Positions 43,018 to 53,987 of a stretch of 64,000 bases of DNA are shown here, piece by piece. A program made the translations under genes and the position numbers. How positions within the stretch are numbered: the stretch's first letter is position 1; every line of letters starts with the position of its first letter. Source of the stretch: Rhinopithecus roxellana (lineage: Eukaryota > Chordata > Mammalia > Primates > Cercopithecidae); NCBI RefSeq assembly GCF_007565055.1, contig NC_044556.1, forward strand, positions 135,693,808 through 135,757,807. The letters are read 5' to 3'. Under the pieces are notes generated by a model that did not search any database, was not told the origin of the DNA, and saw only the letters and a program-made list of their open reading frames with translations.

Positions 43018-43326
43018 GGCCGGGCGCGGTGGCTCAAGCCTGTAATCCCAGCACTTTGGGAGGCCGAGACGGGCGGATCACGAGGTCAGGAGATCGAGAC
43101 CATCCTGGCTAACACGGTGAAACCCCCGTCTTTACTAAAAAATACAAAAAAAACTAGCCGGGCGAGGTGGCCGGCGCCTGTAGTCCCAGCTACTCCAGAG
43201 GCTGAGGCAGGAGAATAGCGTGAACCCGGGAGGCGGAGCTTGCAGTGAGCTGAGATCCGGTCACTGCACTCCAGCCTGGGCGACAGAGCAAGACTCCGTC
43301 TCAAAAAAAAAAAAAAAAAAAAAAAA
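43018..43326 (+). mobile_element. Young Old World monkey AluY (AluYR/AluMac-like)
   Basis: Starts GGCCGGGCGCGGTGGCTCAAGCC, with ACTAGCCGGGCGAGGTGGCC and GAGATCCGGTCACTGC, ending GACTCCGTCTC and a poly(A) of about 27. Perfect 13-bp duplication AAATCCTGATTCC (43004-43016 and 43327-43339). CpGs are nearly intact, so it is one of the youngest insertions here. The variants are the strongest species clue in the window. Confidence 0.95.
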
Positions 43327-43339
43327 AAATCCTGATTCC

Positions 43340-43785
43340 TTCTCTTTATTCAGGGCTTTATCCTAAGAATGCTCAGGAATCCTGAGTCCCAGCCCAGTGT
43401 CAGTTTTGGAAGACAAATTTCCTGCCTGGCTCTGCAGCACAAATGCTGCTCTGCCAGTTTTTCTGCAGCTTTGTTCCACCGTATCTGCCGTGGCCAATGG
43501 TAGGCATCATGTCCTGGTGCCCTCTGATGCAGCCTGCCACTTGCTCAGCTATATCCTGGCATATATCCCTCTGTTTTGGGGTTCTTTGTAATTGTCCCTT
43601 TCAGATTAGAAGTGCTTTATAATAAATTGGTAACTCTGCTTATTTGGCTGTTGAAAAGGGAATCCTTTTAAAAAGGAAATTTAGTCCTTAAAAAAACAAA
43701 AAACAAACAAAAAAAAACCACACATTTAAAAATTTTCCAGATAGTTTTCTTTGCTTTTAAAGGTCACCTGAAGGTGAAGGGTTGA
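43340..43785. other. Unique sequence; no gene recognised
   Basis: No repeat recognised, apart from an A/C-rich stretch near 43690-43720. Confidence 0.4.
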
Positions 43786-43789
43786 GGAA

Positions 43790-44045
43790 ATTTTCTTGGG
43801 CTGTTTACTCTGCATTAAACGTCCTTCCTTCTTTCTCCTTATCTAGCCCAGCCCTACCTTCAAGGTCCAGCTGAAGTCCCAGCCACTCTGTGAAACCTTT
43901 CTTATCACCCTTGCCTTGGAGATTTGCCCTTTCTCTGTGCTCTGGTAATACAGAATGTCTGCATTAGCTTTTTCAAACTTAGCCTATGCTGCCTGTCTGT
44001 TAAGTATAACCTTGTTTTCCCAATGAGACTATCAGCTTTGTTCTT
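43790..44045 (+). mobile_element. L2 fragment
   Basis: 'CTACCTTCAAGGTCCAGCTGAAGTCCCAGCCACTCTGTGAAACCTTTCTTATCACCC' follows the L2 3' region (ccttcaaggcccagctcaaatgtcacctcctctgtgaagccttccctgaccaccc). Confidence 0.75.
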
Positions 44046-44061
44046 TCACTCACTCATTTAT

Positions 44062-44285
44062 AGGCTTAGAGTAAGAGTGGCTGGAATTCTATCTCCATCA
44101 CTTGTGAGCTGTACAAACTTGTTCAAGCCACTTCCCATCGCTGTGCCTTAGGCTCCTTCTCTGTTCAATGTAATCATAGTACCTATCTTTTAGAGTTGTT
44201 GGGAAAATTAAATGAAATAATACATGCAATGTGTTTAGTACAATGCCTGGCACATAGCGTTCAATAACTAATATATTTTGTACTC
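44062..44285 (+). mobile_element. MIR, nearly complete
   Basis: 'AAGAGTGGCTGGAATTC', 'CACTTGTGAGCTGTACAAACTTGTTCAAGCCACTTCCC', 'TGTTCAATGTAATCATAGTACCTATCTTTTAGAGTTGTTGGGAAAATTAAATGAAATAATACATGCAATGTGTTTAGTACAATGCCTGGCACATAG' follow the whole MIR consensus. Confidence 0.85.
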
Positions 44286-44539
44286 TTGTAATTTAACTAC
44301 TATGTAGTTAAAAGAACTGGTGAAACAGTTATGAAACAGGTAATAGTCTACAGAAATAGTTTCTGCTCTGCCAAATCCAGCAGGGAGCCAGAGGGCAAGA
44401 GAGTCAACTGAAGCACAGCAAGAAATTGTTTTTGCCCCAGTGGAATTTACACTCTAGGATTTAATAACTAATTAGCCAATTATTTATTTAAATACTAATC
44501 TTTTCAGAAGTACAGGGTGCCATAAAAATGTCTACCTCC

Positions 44540-44770
44540 CCCGGAAAGTTTTGGGGAGGTTCCCCTGAGGAAGTGGTAAATGAATTTAGATCTTAAAAAG
44601 GAATAGGTGTGAGCATGTTGAATGTCAGGAAGTGTATTCTTGGCAAAGAGAAGAGCATGTGTGGGGACTTTGAGCTAGAGGGAAGCGTGGAGAATCTGAG
44701 GACCTGAAAGACAGCCAATGTGGCTGGAGCATGATGGCTGAATGAGAAGAGAGAGAGCTCCAAAGGAGCC
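44540..44770 (+). mobile_element. Old mammalian repeat, same family (copy D, short)
   Basis: 'CCCCTGAGGAAGTGGTAAATGAATTTAGATCTTAAAAAGG' and 'GAGAAGAGCATGTGTGGGGACTTTGAGCTAGAGGGAAGCGTGGAG ... GCCAATGTGGCTGGAGCATGATGG' fit the same long family. Confidence 0.5.
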
Positions 44771-44929
44771 AGGCTGGATTTTATGTCTGTCATTTTCCTA
44801 ATATCTTGTACCTATACATTAAGGAGCTTATTCATACTCATTAATGATTTAGTCTACGTGGATGCTGGTTCATCTAATTATTTTAGACATCAAAAGAAAG
44901 TTGTTTTCTTCGTGTATGGTATATCGATA

Positions 44930-45540
44930 AGAGTCTGGTCAGGAAAACAGAAACTGCATTGATCATTTCAACAGTGAGTATTTAACATGAGAAGTTGGTT
45001 AAACAGGACTGGAGAAATAAAAACTCAAAGAAGGGATACTGAGGTCACAAAGAGAGAGTGACTATAAGAAGCTGCTACCTTTCCAGATCAGAATCTTAAG
45101 CTTTGTCTTCATTGCCTTTTTCTCCCACATCCAGTCTCTCACAAAGTCCTATCTTCACAGCCCAGAGAACTATAACGCAGAACCTTATGCGTCAGGGAGT
45201 GGAGGGCAGGAAGTGCAGGCCTGGATACTGCCCAGCACGTGCTGGTACCTCAGGAGCTCAGAAGAGCTGGGAAGACTTCGCAGCTAGTGCTGATACCCAT
45301 ACCTCTGAGGGCACATTCAGGTTAGTTCTTAGAAAACTGAAATAAAAGAGGAGATTGAAGCCAACTGCCCATTCCGGGATGCAGAACTATTGCTAAGGTG
45401 ATGATAGGAACAGGAAGAAAGCAAGGAGTCTGCCTTTTAACCTTCCTCTAACGGCCACTATTGGTGGAAGCTCACAGGGAGTCAGCAGGTTAAGCTGATT
45501 TGCAGAGTCCCAGACCCAGTATCACATAATAAAGATATGA
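44930..45540 (+). mobile_element. Possible old LTR/MER-like repeat
   Basis: 'GTCTGGTCAGGAAAACAGAAAC', 'GAAGCTGCTACCTTTCCAGATCAGAA', 'CTTCCTCTAACGGCCACTATTGGTGGAAGCTCACAGGGAGTCAGCAGG' resembles a known mammalian repeat that I cannot name. The 80-codon frame at 45103-45345 lies within it and is not a gene. Confidence 0.5.
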
Positions 45541-46549
45541 GGGGTAAAAAATAAGAACAATGGAGAAGGTGGATATTGATAGTCAGATATGAAGGGTGAC
45601 ATGGTCTTGCTTTGGATAGCATTTGACTCTCTCATTTCTGCCTTTCAACATCTTGAAGAGTTACTTTCAAAGTCTTTGCAGGAAAAATTATTTTATTAAC
45701 TCATTAACTCTTTTGAGAGTAATGAAAATGAATTCTTTTGCTAAATCAGAAACATAGAAAAAACCTTTTTGTAAATTTTATGCCACTCCAGTCTCTGATT
45801 GGAGATATATTTATATCTATCTCCATAGAGACAGAGATTGATATTTTCACACATACAGGCATATACACATATACATTTTATTTAATTTAAAAATTGTTGA
45901 AAAAGAAAAAAAATTTGTAAGATCTCACTGTTGGGCTTAAAGCTGTTGGAAACTAGGATACACATTCATGAAAAGGAGACTTGAGGGTCATTATACAGAT
46001 TGGTTTCAGCTGCTAAGGGGTCCTGCCATCCCAGATCTGTGAACTCCAGGGAAAAGCTCTACTTTTCTACCATTCCCCTGGTGATTGATTGCAAATCCCC
46101 TGGGGTTTGGAATATCATATGTATCTTTCCTCCCAGCTTCTGCTATAGGTTTTCATTGGTCATTGAAGCTGAGCAGGAACCACCCAGAGCTCTACCCAGA
46201 GACCTTTTTATTTTCCCCCACCCCACAGTGTGAAAGATTTTTGTCACTTAAACCACAAACAATATTTTACAAATCATTTCTCAGTATTTATAAATAAAAA
46301 TATTCTTAAAAGTTAGACATTATTTCAGCACCAAGTTGACTGAATTCCAACCACAAGCAACAGATGTTTTAGTTATTCCAAGCAATTCTAACAACGATAA
46401 AACTGGGATTTTCATTTGATATTTTGGAACATTAAAAATAATTGTTGGAGTCCCCAGTATTACTTTTAAGTGCCTCAGGAGACACAGGCTTAGGTATAAT
46501 TTTTTTCATGTGTACGATATTAAAAGATACATTTGCATGCAAGATCTAT

Positions 46550-47060
46550 TTAGTGCAAAAGTGTGACTTTTGGCCAATTCCTCTTAATTAATGACAATGT
46601 TTCAGTTAAGCACTTTAGTTCCTTTATATCAACTCCCATATTTCTCCAGAGAATTTGTGAAATAAGCACCTTGACTGGTGTGGAAGGAGCTGTTACTACA
46701 AATTTTTCATATAAAAGGAACATTGAAATGCTACTTATCAAATTGGCTTATCTGTCTCAAATATTCATTTCCTAGAAATAATCCTCTGTTATTATCCATA
46801 ATAACTGAAACCTCATTGTTTTGTTTCATCTGCTTTCTTTGTTCTGGTTTTCAGCATTAAAAAGCAATAATAACTTTGGCAAAAAATAATTCCTGTAGAT
46901 CATTATTTTGAGGATAGTCCTACTGGGCCTATTAGTTCCACTGTAGTGCAATGTGTTTTGATACTGTTTACTTAAATCAACGCCAACCAGAATTACTGGC
47001 AATCACAAACAGAAGTCTAATAATTCAGAGTTGAATTGCAAAGCAAAATGCATTTTAAAA
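46550..47060. promoter_or_regulatory. Candidate conserved non-coding element
   Basis: Repeat-free text with many transcription-factor-like cores: CTTAATTAATGAC (about 46583-46595), TAATAATTC, GATCATTATTTTG and AATCACAAACA (RUNX/FOX-like). Composition and lack of repeats suggest constraint but do not show it. No ORF or tRNA/miRNA fold was recognised. Confidence 0.25.
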
Positions 47061-48023
47061 AAATTAAGAATGCAAAGAAAGATGAAAATAACTATACGAT
47101 AAACAGATAAACATGTTTATTTCTAAAAAATATGAGTTTGTTATAGATTCCTTAAAAAGTTGCCTGGCTATCAATTTTTAAAAATATATTAGGCATTATT
47201 TCTGTATTTGCTTTTCTGCTGGTAACAATATTTATGTGACAAACAAAAAAATAAAAAACAAAAAAAAAAGAAAAACCCACAGTGCAAACATAAACCTTTG
47301 ATGAGGCTTGGAGTTCTTTCTACTTTTAATCTGCATTACATTTGCCTCCCCTTCATTGGCTCAATTATGGATTTGAAAGACTGATTCTCAAAAGGTGATC
47401 CTGTATGCTTTGCCTCCCAGTAGAATGCATACTTTAACATTAATGTATAAAAAGGTAATTTTTATTAACTTAGCAAAGTAGAAACACTGACCATAATTAT
47501 GAAACATGGTTACTATTTTTAAAGTAAGTAACAAACTTAAAAAAAAATTAAAAGATGTTAACAAAACCTAAGTAGAGTTTTGTACCTTCTTTGATGATCC
47601 TTAGCTGTTGTCAATCAAACTTCATCTCTAGTCTATTTTTAGTCTGAAAAGAAACTCCTCATCTAAACTTGCCCAAAGATTGATTCTTCTGGGGCTTTTC
47701 CACTATGTTGAAATTTTAATAACATCTCTAGATAGTTCTTCATTTCTGTTATAAGATTTAACTTCCTTATTGAGGCAATCTTTTGACTGTCTTCAGCTTC
47801 CTCAGTTATCAGTACTTAGTTCTCTTGTTAACCTAAGTTCCATGTACCCAGTCTCTTACTTTCTCCTAATGGGGTAAAAATTGTCATTTTTATTCACAAA
47901 GCTGCTGCTGATGGAGAGAAATTACAGGTGTGATGTTCTTCTCCTCAGTAGTAGCATACCAACTTAGCAATCACATTTCCCCCCCTCAACTATGCATAAA
48001 CTTAACTAGCTTCATTTGCCCCT

Positions 48024-48027
<4 letters not shown>

Positions 48028-48061
<34 letters not shown>
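48028..48061 (+). repeat. Poly(A) run
   Basis: About 34 uninterrupted A after CCCCTTCTT. No Alu or L1 precedes it. It could be the tail of a retrocopy, but no target duplication or parent transcript was found. Confidence 0.9.
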
Positions 48062-48063
<2 letters not shown>

Positions 48064-49869
48064 ATTTTGAGTTACTTTTCTTTTTCCTTGGCAAACTGCT
48101 CAGTTGGGTGCCTGTAAAATGAAATGTACATCATATACATTCCATAGCAACCCTCACATTCATGATCTAATATGGTTTATTTCTAGTCTTACCTAGACCA
48201 TATACTCTAAGTTGAACATCTAAGTAATATGGAAATATAACTTTCAAAAACACGTTAAAACTCTCTAGGGAGTCACCAAAAATGCAAAGTAATTTTAAAA
48301 CAAATTCTAATATTAGGGAAAATAATAACTATGTGTAACGGTGCTTTCTATGGCTAGCAAAAGGAAGCCCCTTATAATAGCCCTTGGTAGGCAGAGCTGT
48401 TTTGGTGGAGAGGAGGTAGGAAACATTGCATTGCATAAGGGCCAAGGAGATTCCTACGACTGAAGAATGAAGAAACTGACCTCATCCCTTTTGAGTTTAA
48501 CATTATTTTAGAATATCACTGGTAGAAAGAGTTCAACTAACTTCAGTTAACTGAAGTTCGCTCCTAAGAAATGTGTAGAAGTAGTGTCCCAATCTTAACA
48601 CCAGAGTTGGCATGTTGATGGCACATATCCATAATACGTGGATATGGTAGAAGATATTCTTTACTAAGCCAGACGTAGGCTTGGGATCATGTTTTAGCTG
48701 CGATGACTGAATATGTGATTCTGACTTAAAACAACTGCAGCAGGGATCAGCAAGGAAATCACTGCAGCTGGACAAGCATCCATTGGGCATCTAGTGTTCG
48801 GCAACTATGTAAATGTGGTTGCTACTGAGGAATTATGCTAGTGGTCTCAATAGACCCTCTGGTTCTCTCTACTTGGTCGTTTGGAAGTAGAAACGACCAC
48901 TTGGGGCTGAATAAGCATTAAGATACTTGTATAATTAACAGCAAGCAGTGGTTTCTAAAGGAAAATACTGGACTTGCTAATAAGTAATTAGTATTATAAT
49001 GGCAATATAATCACCTTTGTATTTTGAGCTGATAAAGAAGGTCATATTGGTAACAGACGTTTGAAAATGTTAAGATAGTCATAATTTTCTCTGAACTTCC
49101 ATAGTTAGGGCATTTATTATTTTTATTAAAACTATTTTTTCAAACATCTTATCTCTTCAAATTTTGATTATTGAAGGCCATGACTTATCTTTATATCAAC
49201 CCTGGCTTTCCCTCCCATTGTAGTACAGCAGAATCCCTCATGCAAAATAGAAACTAAATTAACTAAATAAGTATTAAAGAATGAAATAAAGAATAAATTA
49301 GAAACACTGAAAATATTTCAAATACTGAAAATCCATTTTTTTCATGAATAGTATTTATTTTTTTCAAGAAAAAATTTTTTTTGCAGCTAAGGTTTGAGAT
49401 AATTGCTATGGTGGTAAGATGCACAGAGAAATGGTTTGAGGAGACAGGTCTAGGTACAAAAGAAAAATAATATCTCAGCTGTGCATATAGAAATTCTGAT
49501 TTCTATTTTGAGCTCACTGTCATATCTTTTTTGGAAGTCTTTTGTTCTCAGTTCTTTGATTTCCTTGTTGGTTTTGTTTGTCTTTAAATATTTTATTTTA
49601 TATTATGTTAAAATGTGCCCCTATGGATTTATTATCAATATTTAGCTTTTAAAAGTTTATATTCTACCCTTGTAAAAGTTCATATTCTGTTAATGAAACA
49701 AACTATGGTGTAGCAAAACTTTCATATAGTTCCATTATAGAAATAAATTATCTTCTATTCAATTTTGAAGAAATGTAGAGTATAAGAATAAATTCAGTGA
49801 TTGATAGGTATGTGGAAGAGAGTAAGGCATCTGAATGTGACATTGCTATTAATCGTCCTCCACTACTTA

Positions 49870-50190
49870 TTGTCCTTCTCTTAGCAATAGAACCTCTTAT
49901 TTTTAGATGAGCACATATCTGCTGAGAAGTAAGATTGTACTTCTTACCCTCATTTGCAGCCATGTGTGGCCCTATGCTCAGCCTCTGGTCAGTGGAATGT
50001 AAATGAAAGTATGTGGCTTGCAGCAAGTATACCTAAAGTGTGTATGGGGTGGGTGGGGGAGATCATGTCCTTGTTCCTCTCTTTTACTAACAAAGGTTGG
50101 AGACATCTTGGGCAAGGAGGTGAATTTGTGAATGGAAGCCTAGTCTTATGCACTGTGGCACTCCAAACTAGCCCTGGACAATCTAATTCT
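49870..50190 (+). mobile_element. Old MER/MLT-like repeat
   Basis: 'CTTCTTACCCTCATTTGCAGCCATGTGTGGCCCTATGCTCAGCCTCTGGTCAGTGGAATG' belongs to the same broad family as 6545 and 52845. Old and diverged. Confidence 0.5.
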
Positions 50191-50589
50191 AGGTTTTCAT
50201 ATGAGGAAAAAGCAAACTCTTAATTTGCTTAGGCCATTATTATATTAGGTATTCTATTTCTTGCAAAAAAGAAAAAAAAAATCCCAACTGAAACTCAATT
50301 ATTAGAAATTTGGGGGCTGATGTTAGTATCTGCTCTTTAAGTGATATTATACTAAATTCTGTAAATTGAGACTCCTTCTTGAAGATCTCAGCCTCTTGAT
50401 TGTCCTAGCAGATTGAGTGTTGAAGCGAAAGTCAGTGTGTAGTATTGGGTAAATTTCTAATGCTGTTATTTAAGTTTCTATATCCACAATGTAAGAAAAG
50501 AGAAACAAATGTGGAAGTGATGGTAATTATTTGACTTTTCATCTCTAAATAGAAGTGGGTTTCCTTTCAAATTATATCTGTCCCTATAA

Positions 50590-51085
50590 TGATTCATCTG
50601 GGGTGTCAACTTGTCTGGGTTAAGGACCACCTAGAGAATTGGTAAAGCATTATTTCTGGTACATTTGTGAGAGTGTTTGCGAAGCAAGTTAGGCTGTGAG
50701 TCAGCAGACTGAGTGGGGAAGATCTGTCCTTAGTGTGTGCAGGCACCATTCAATCAGTTGGGGGCCTGAATAGAACAAAAAAGGCAGAGGAAGGGCGATT
50801 TCCTCTCTCTGTTTCCTGGAGATGGAATACTCTTCTTCTACTGCCTTTGGGCATCAGAACTCCTGGTTCTCTGGCCTTTGGGCTTCAGGTCTCCCACCAG
50901 CAGCTCCCCAGGTTCTTGGGTCTTCTGAGAGCCACACCATCAGTTTCCCTGGTTCTGAGGCTTTTGAGCTTAGATTGAGCCACTTAACTGGCACCCTGTG
51001 GTCTTCGGCTTGTAGACAGCCTGTCATGGAACTTAGACTCCATAATCATGGGAGCCAATTCGCTAGTAAATCTCTCCTCTCATAA

Positions 51086-51156
<71 letters not shown>

Positions 51157-51240
51157 CATCCATCCATCCATCCATCTATCATCTATCTATCTGTCCATCC
51201 TATTGATCCTGTCTCTCTGGAGATCCCTGAACAATGTAGT
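50590..51240 (+). mobile_element. Old mammalian repeat carrying a microsatellite
   Basis: 'GGTGTCAACTTGTCTGGGTTAAGG', 'GAGAGTGTTTGCGAAGC', 'CATTCAATCAGTTGGGGGCCTGAATAGAACAAAAAAGGCAGAGG', 'CTCCATAATCATGGGAGCCAATTC', and 'CTGTCTCTCTGGAGATCCCTGAACAATG' match a known mammalian repeat in order (family name uncertain). The TCTA run replaces its usual TATATCTATC segment. Confidence 0.75.
51086..51192 (+). repeat. Compound (TCTA)n(TCCA)n microsatellite
   Basis: About 17 TCTA units (51086-51152), then TTTCCATCCATCCATCCATCCATCTATCATCTATCTATCTG. Pure and long enough to be polymorphic. It lies at the 3' end of the old repeat. Confidence 0.97.
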
Positions 51241-51845
51241 CCTCGACCTCACACCACTTCAGATGGGAGTGGTTTTTGAAGTAATCTAGACTTTAAAAAT
51301 TTTCTCTGTCCTAGGGAGATATGACATGGCTTTTACCGCGATTCTCTTATGATTTAATTTAAACTAACTCACCTCAAAGCATTCTCCAGGGCTGCCATTT
51401 ATTTCCTATGATTTCTGCCTCAAATAGCCATAAGCCTGGTAAGCAACTAAAAAAGGCCAGCTGTGGATGCCGCAGAGTTGCTTGAGCCAGTTTCTTCAGA
51501 CTCTCTCTCCTTGTTGCTGGCATTGACTGGCTGGCCTCAAATGCTGTCTTTATAGCTGTAACATCAACTTCAGGGTTGCCACTGGCCCTTTGAATTGAAT
51601 GTTCACAATTAGTTTTTATGGCTTCTTACTCTTGGTTTACCCTAAGTGATATTTACCTTGTTTTTACTTTCTACCATTCACATTATGAGTTGACTTGAGC
51701 AAAGCTTCCCCCTCAATGTCCTGGTTATGGAAGAGACACAACAGCCATTCTGGGAAGCTGTGGATAGTAGCTGAAAGAATGGGGAATGTTTGCCATTTTG
51801 TCACAGTCCCACTTTTTCGTTTGAGAGAAGAAGACTCACAGGTTT
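51241..51845. other. Unique sequence; no gene recognised
   Basis: Nothing recognised beyond ordinary sequence. Confidence 0.4.
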
Positions 51846-51849
51846 CATC

Positions 51850-52248
51850 AGATGGGGGACAGTGAAATATTTTAGATAGAAGAGTGAGCTGATCAAATCT
51901 GGGTCTAAAAATATGACTTTGGGGGCCATATAAAGGATGGAATTGAAGAGGAGGTATTTAAGAGTAATAACAATTAGGTGGTCTGGATGAGAGATGATAA
52001 GAGCCTAAATTAAGGCACTTAGCAGCTATGACAGAGAGAATAGGAGAAATTTAAAGGGCCATCTAGAAGGTATCAATGAAAGGACATAGAGATTAGATGT
52101 ATTGTGAAAGGAAAGGCAAAGGATCTAGAATGACCCCCAGTTTATGGTATGAGAAACCACTGTGAGCTGGTCCATTAGAGATAAACTAGAGTAAAATTTA
52201 GGAGGAGACAGTAAATTCAGCTTGTGATTGCCCAGTTCTAGAGCCTCT
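51850..52248 (+). mobile_element. Old mammalian repeat, same family (copy E, left)
   Basis: 'GGACAGTGAAATATTTTAGATAGAAGAGTGAGCTGATCAAATCTGGG', 'GGTGGTCTGGATGAGAGATGATAAGAGCC' and 'AAAGGATCTAGAATGACCCCCAGTTTATGG' follow the long family's order (gtgacatgatctgattt ... ggtgagagatgatggtggcttgg ... aaggatgactcccaggtttctgg). It was split by the Alu at 52249. Confidence 0.6.
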
Positions 52249-52550
52249 GGCCAGGCACGGTGGCTCACACCTGTAATCCCAGCACTTTTGGGAGGCTGAG
52301 GCAGGTGGATCACTTGAGTTCAGGAGTTTAAAACCAGCCTGGGCAACATGGTGAAACCCCATCTTTACAAAAAATACAAAAATTAGCCAGGCGTGGTGGT
52401 GCATGCCATAGTCCCAGCTACTCTGTAGGCTGAGGTGGGAGGATCGCTTGAGCCCAAGAGGCTGCATTGCAATGAGTGGAGATGGCGTCACTGCACTCTA
52501 GCCTGAGCAGCAGAGTGAGACCTTGTCTCAAAAAAAAAAAAAAAAAAAAA
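52249..52550 (+). mobile_element. AluJ/early S, full length
   Basis: From GGCCAGGCACGGTGGCTCACACC to GACCTTGTCTC and a 22-A tail. AGCCTCTG occurs on both sides (52242-52249 and 52551-52558). It has the old right-arm features GGTGGGAGGATCGCTTGAGCCC. Confidence 0.93.
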
Positions 52551-52558
52551 AGCCTCTG

Positions 52559-52840
52559 AGCCATCTGGGTGGATATACCTGGTAAGCACTTGAAAATACA
52601 AATCAGCGGTGAAATGAACGTAGAAATCATTAGCAGATGGGTAGTAGGTGAAGCCAGGGAAAAGAACCAGATCACTGAGGGAGAACACAAAGGCTAAGAA
52701 GAGATGAGTTCTTGCACAAGGATAGAATCACAGAGAACATCAAATCATGAGGCATAAGAAAAGAATCAGGGATGGGGAGGAAGAAAGGAAAAATGGTAAG
52801 AGGATGGAAATGCTATGAAGGGAAACAAGATAACTGTTAG
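52559..52840 (+). mobile_element. Old mammalian repeat, same family (copy E, right)
   Basis: 'TGGATATACCTGGTAAGCAC', 'GAAATCATTAGCAGATGGGTAGTAGGTGAAGCCAGGG' and 'GATCACTGAGGGAGAACACAAAGGCTAAG' continue the copy left of the Alu. Confidence 0.5.
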
Positions 52841-52844
52841 AATC

Positions 52845-53460
52845 TGTTTTCTTTTAGGATAATAATTTAAGCAGCTGTGGCAGACATAATGTTGTGTTTA
52901 ATAGTCTGTTTTTGTTTTTTTTCTCTCCTGGACACCAGGAGGACATTTTCCAGTCTTCCACTCCATCTAGATGGGGCCGTGGGACTGAGCACTGGGCAAC
53001 AGAAAGGAGGTAGAGGTGGAAGTGATATTGTCTACTTCCAAGCAAGCCCCTACAGCATTGTAGGTGATATGTGTACATGTTCTCTCCTTCCCACCATGTG
53101 ACTGTATGGAGCCATATGGAGTCTCACTCTGTCACCCAGGATGGAGTGCAGTGGCACGATCTCAGCTCACTACAACCTCCGACTCCCAGGTTCAAGCAAT
53201 TCTCCTGCCTCAGCCTCCGGAGTAGCTGAGACTACAGGCGCCCACCATCACGCCTGGCTAATTTTTGTAATTTTAGTAGAGACAAGGTTTCAACATATTG
53301 GCCAGGCTGTTCTCAAACTCCTGATCTCATGATCTGCCCGCCTCAGCCTCCCAAAGTGCTGGGATTACAGGCATGAGCCATCGCACGCAGCCAGGAGAAC
53401 TTTCTGACTGGTAATATCCACATCAGACTTTACTTGAGGGAGAAGTAGGCCTGTGCTGTG
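52845..53460 (+). mobile_element. Old MER/MLT-like repeat, split by Alu
   Basis: 'AGATGGGGCCGTGGGACTGAGCACTGGGCAACAGAAAGGAGGTAGAGGTGGAAGTGATATTGTCTACTTCCAAGC' before the Alu and 'GACTTTACTTGAGGGAGAAGTAGGCCTGTGCTGTGTTAATCTACTGAGATG' after it, in the order of the family at 6545/49870. Confidence 0.6.
53118..53392 (-). mobile_element. AluS lacking its poly(A) end
   Basis: Reverse Alu beginning directly at GGAGTCTCACTCTGTCACCC with no T tail, and ending AGCCATCGCACGCAGCC. No target duplication. The 3' tail is lost, either by later deletion or by endonuclease-independent insertion. Confidence 0.9.
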
Positions 53461-53979
53461 TTAATCTACTGAGATGTTATAGAAATTAACACATTTTGAT
53501 CGATATAGCATTTTAAAAATATTTTTAAATGGGGATTTTAAGTTGTACTTTTGGCATTGTGGACACACTTTAAAAATGCAGCCATCCTAACAGTATGCAT
53601 CTTTTAAGATATTTTATTTGCTGTTTTTTGAACCAAGGGTGTAAGTTTCAGGGTCATTGGAATGGCATCCAAATCTTAAATTTATTTGTAAAACAGACTA
53701 ATAATAGATAATGGAACAAAAGGTTAGTACATGCATACACTCAGTGCTCTTGTCCTGATTCCATTATAGCCTATCAAGGAGACTCGCGTGCCTTTTCCAG
53801 ACTGGCCTTCTTGCTGCCATGAAACCCTACAGGGTAGGGCCTGTAGTAAAAATCACTAGCATTTGTATGTGATTTCTCTTGACATTTGTATGTGATTTCT
53901 CTGGATATAATGTCTAAGCTGTGGCTTACTATGACAGTTGATGCTTCCTGGTCCCAGAATTATGATTCAAATATAATGT
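53461..53979. other. Unique AT-rich sequence
   Basis: Contains a short tandem duplicate CATTTGTATGTGATTTCTCT (about 53861-53880 and 53883-53902). No gene. Confidence 0.45.
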
Positions 53980-53987
53980 ATGTACCT

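Larger units (their letters stand above)
45541..49865. other. Longest largely unique stretch; no gene recognised
   Basis: About 4.3 kb with almost no recognised repeats. It holds a near-palindrome GGAGATATATTTATATCTATCTCC (45801-45824), a poly(A) of about 34 (48028-48061) and the candidate conserved segment 46550-47060. Frames of 60-85 codons on both strands have no domains. Confidence 0.45.

Noticed and set aside
46860..47050. Possible microRNA hairpin around TAGTGCAATGTGTTTTGATACTG
   Set aside because: The opening resembles a miR-130-like seed, but I could not find a matching star arm that folds into a hairpin.
51061..51200. CRISPR-like regular repeat spacing
   Set aside because: The unit is a 4-bp microsatellite and the genome is a primate's. 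There are no spacers.
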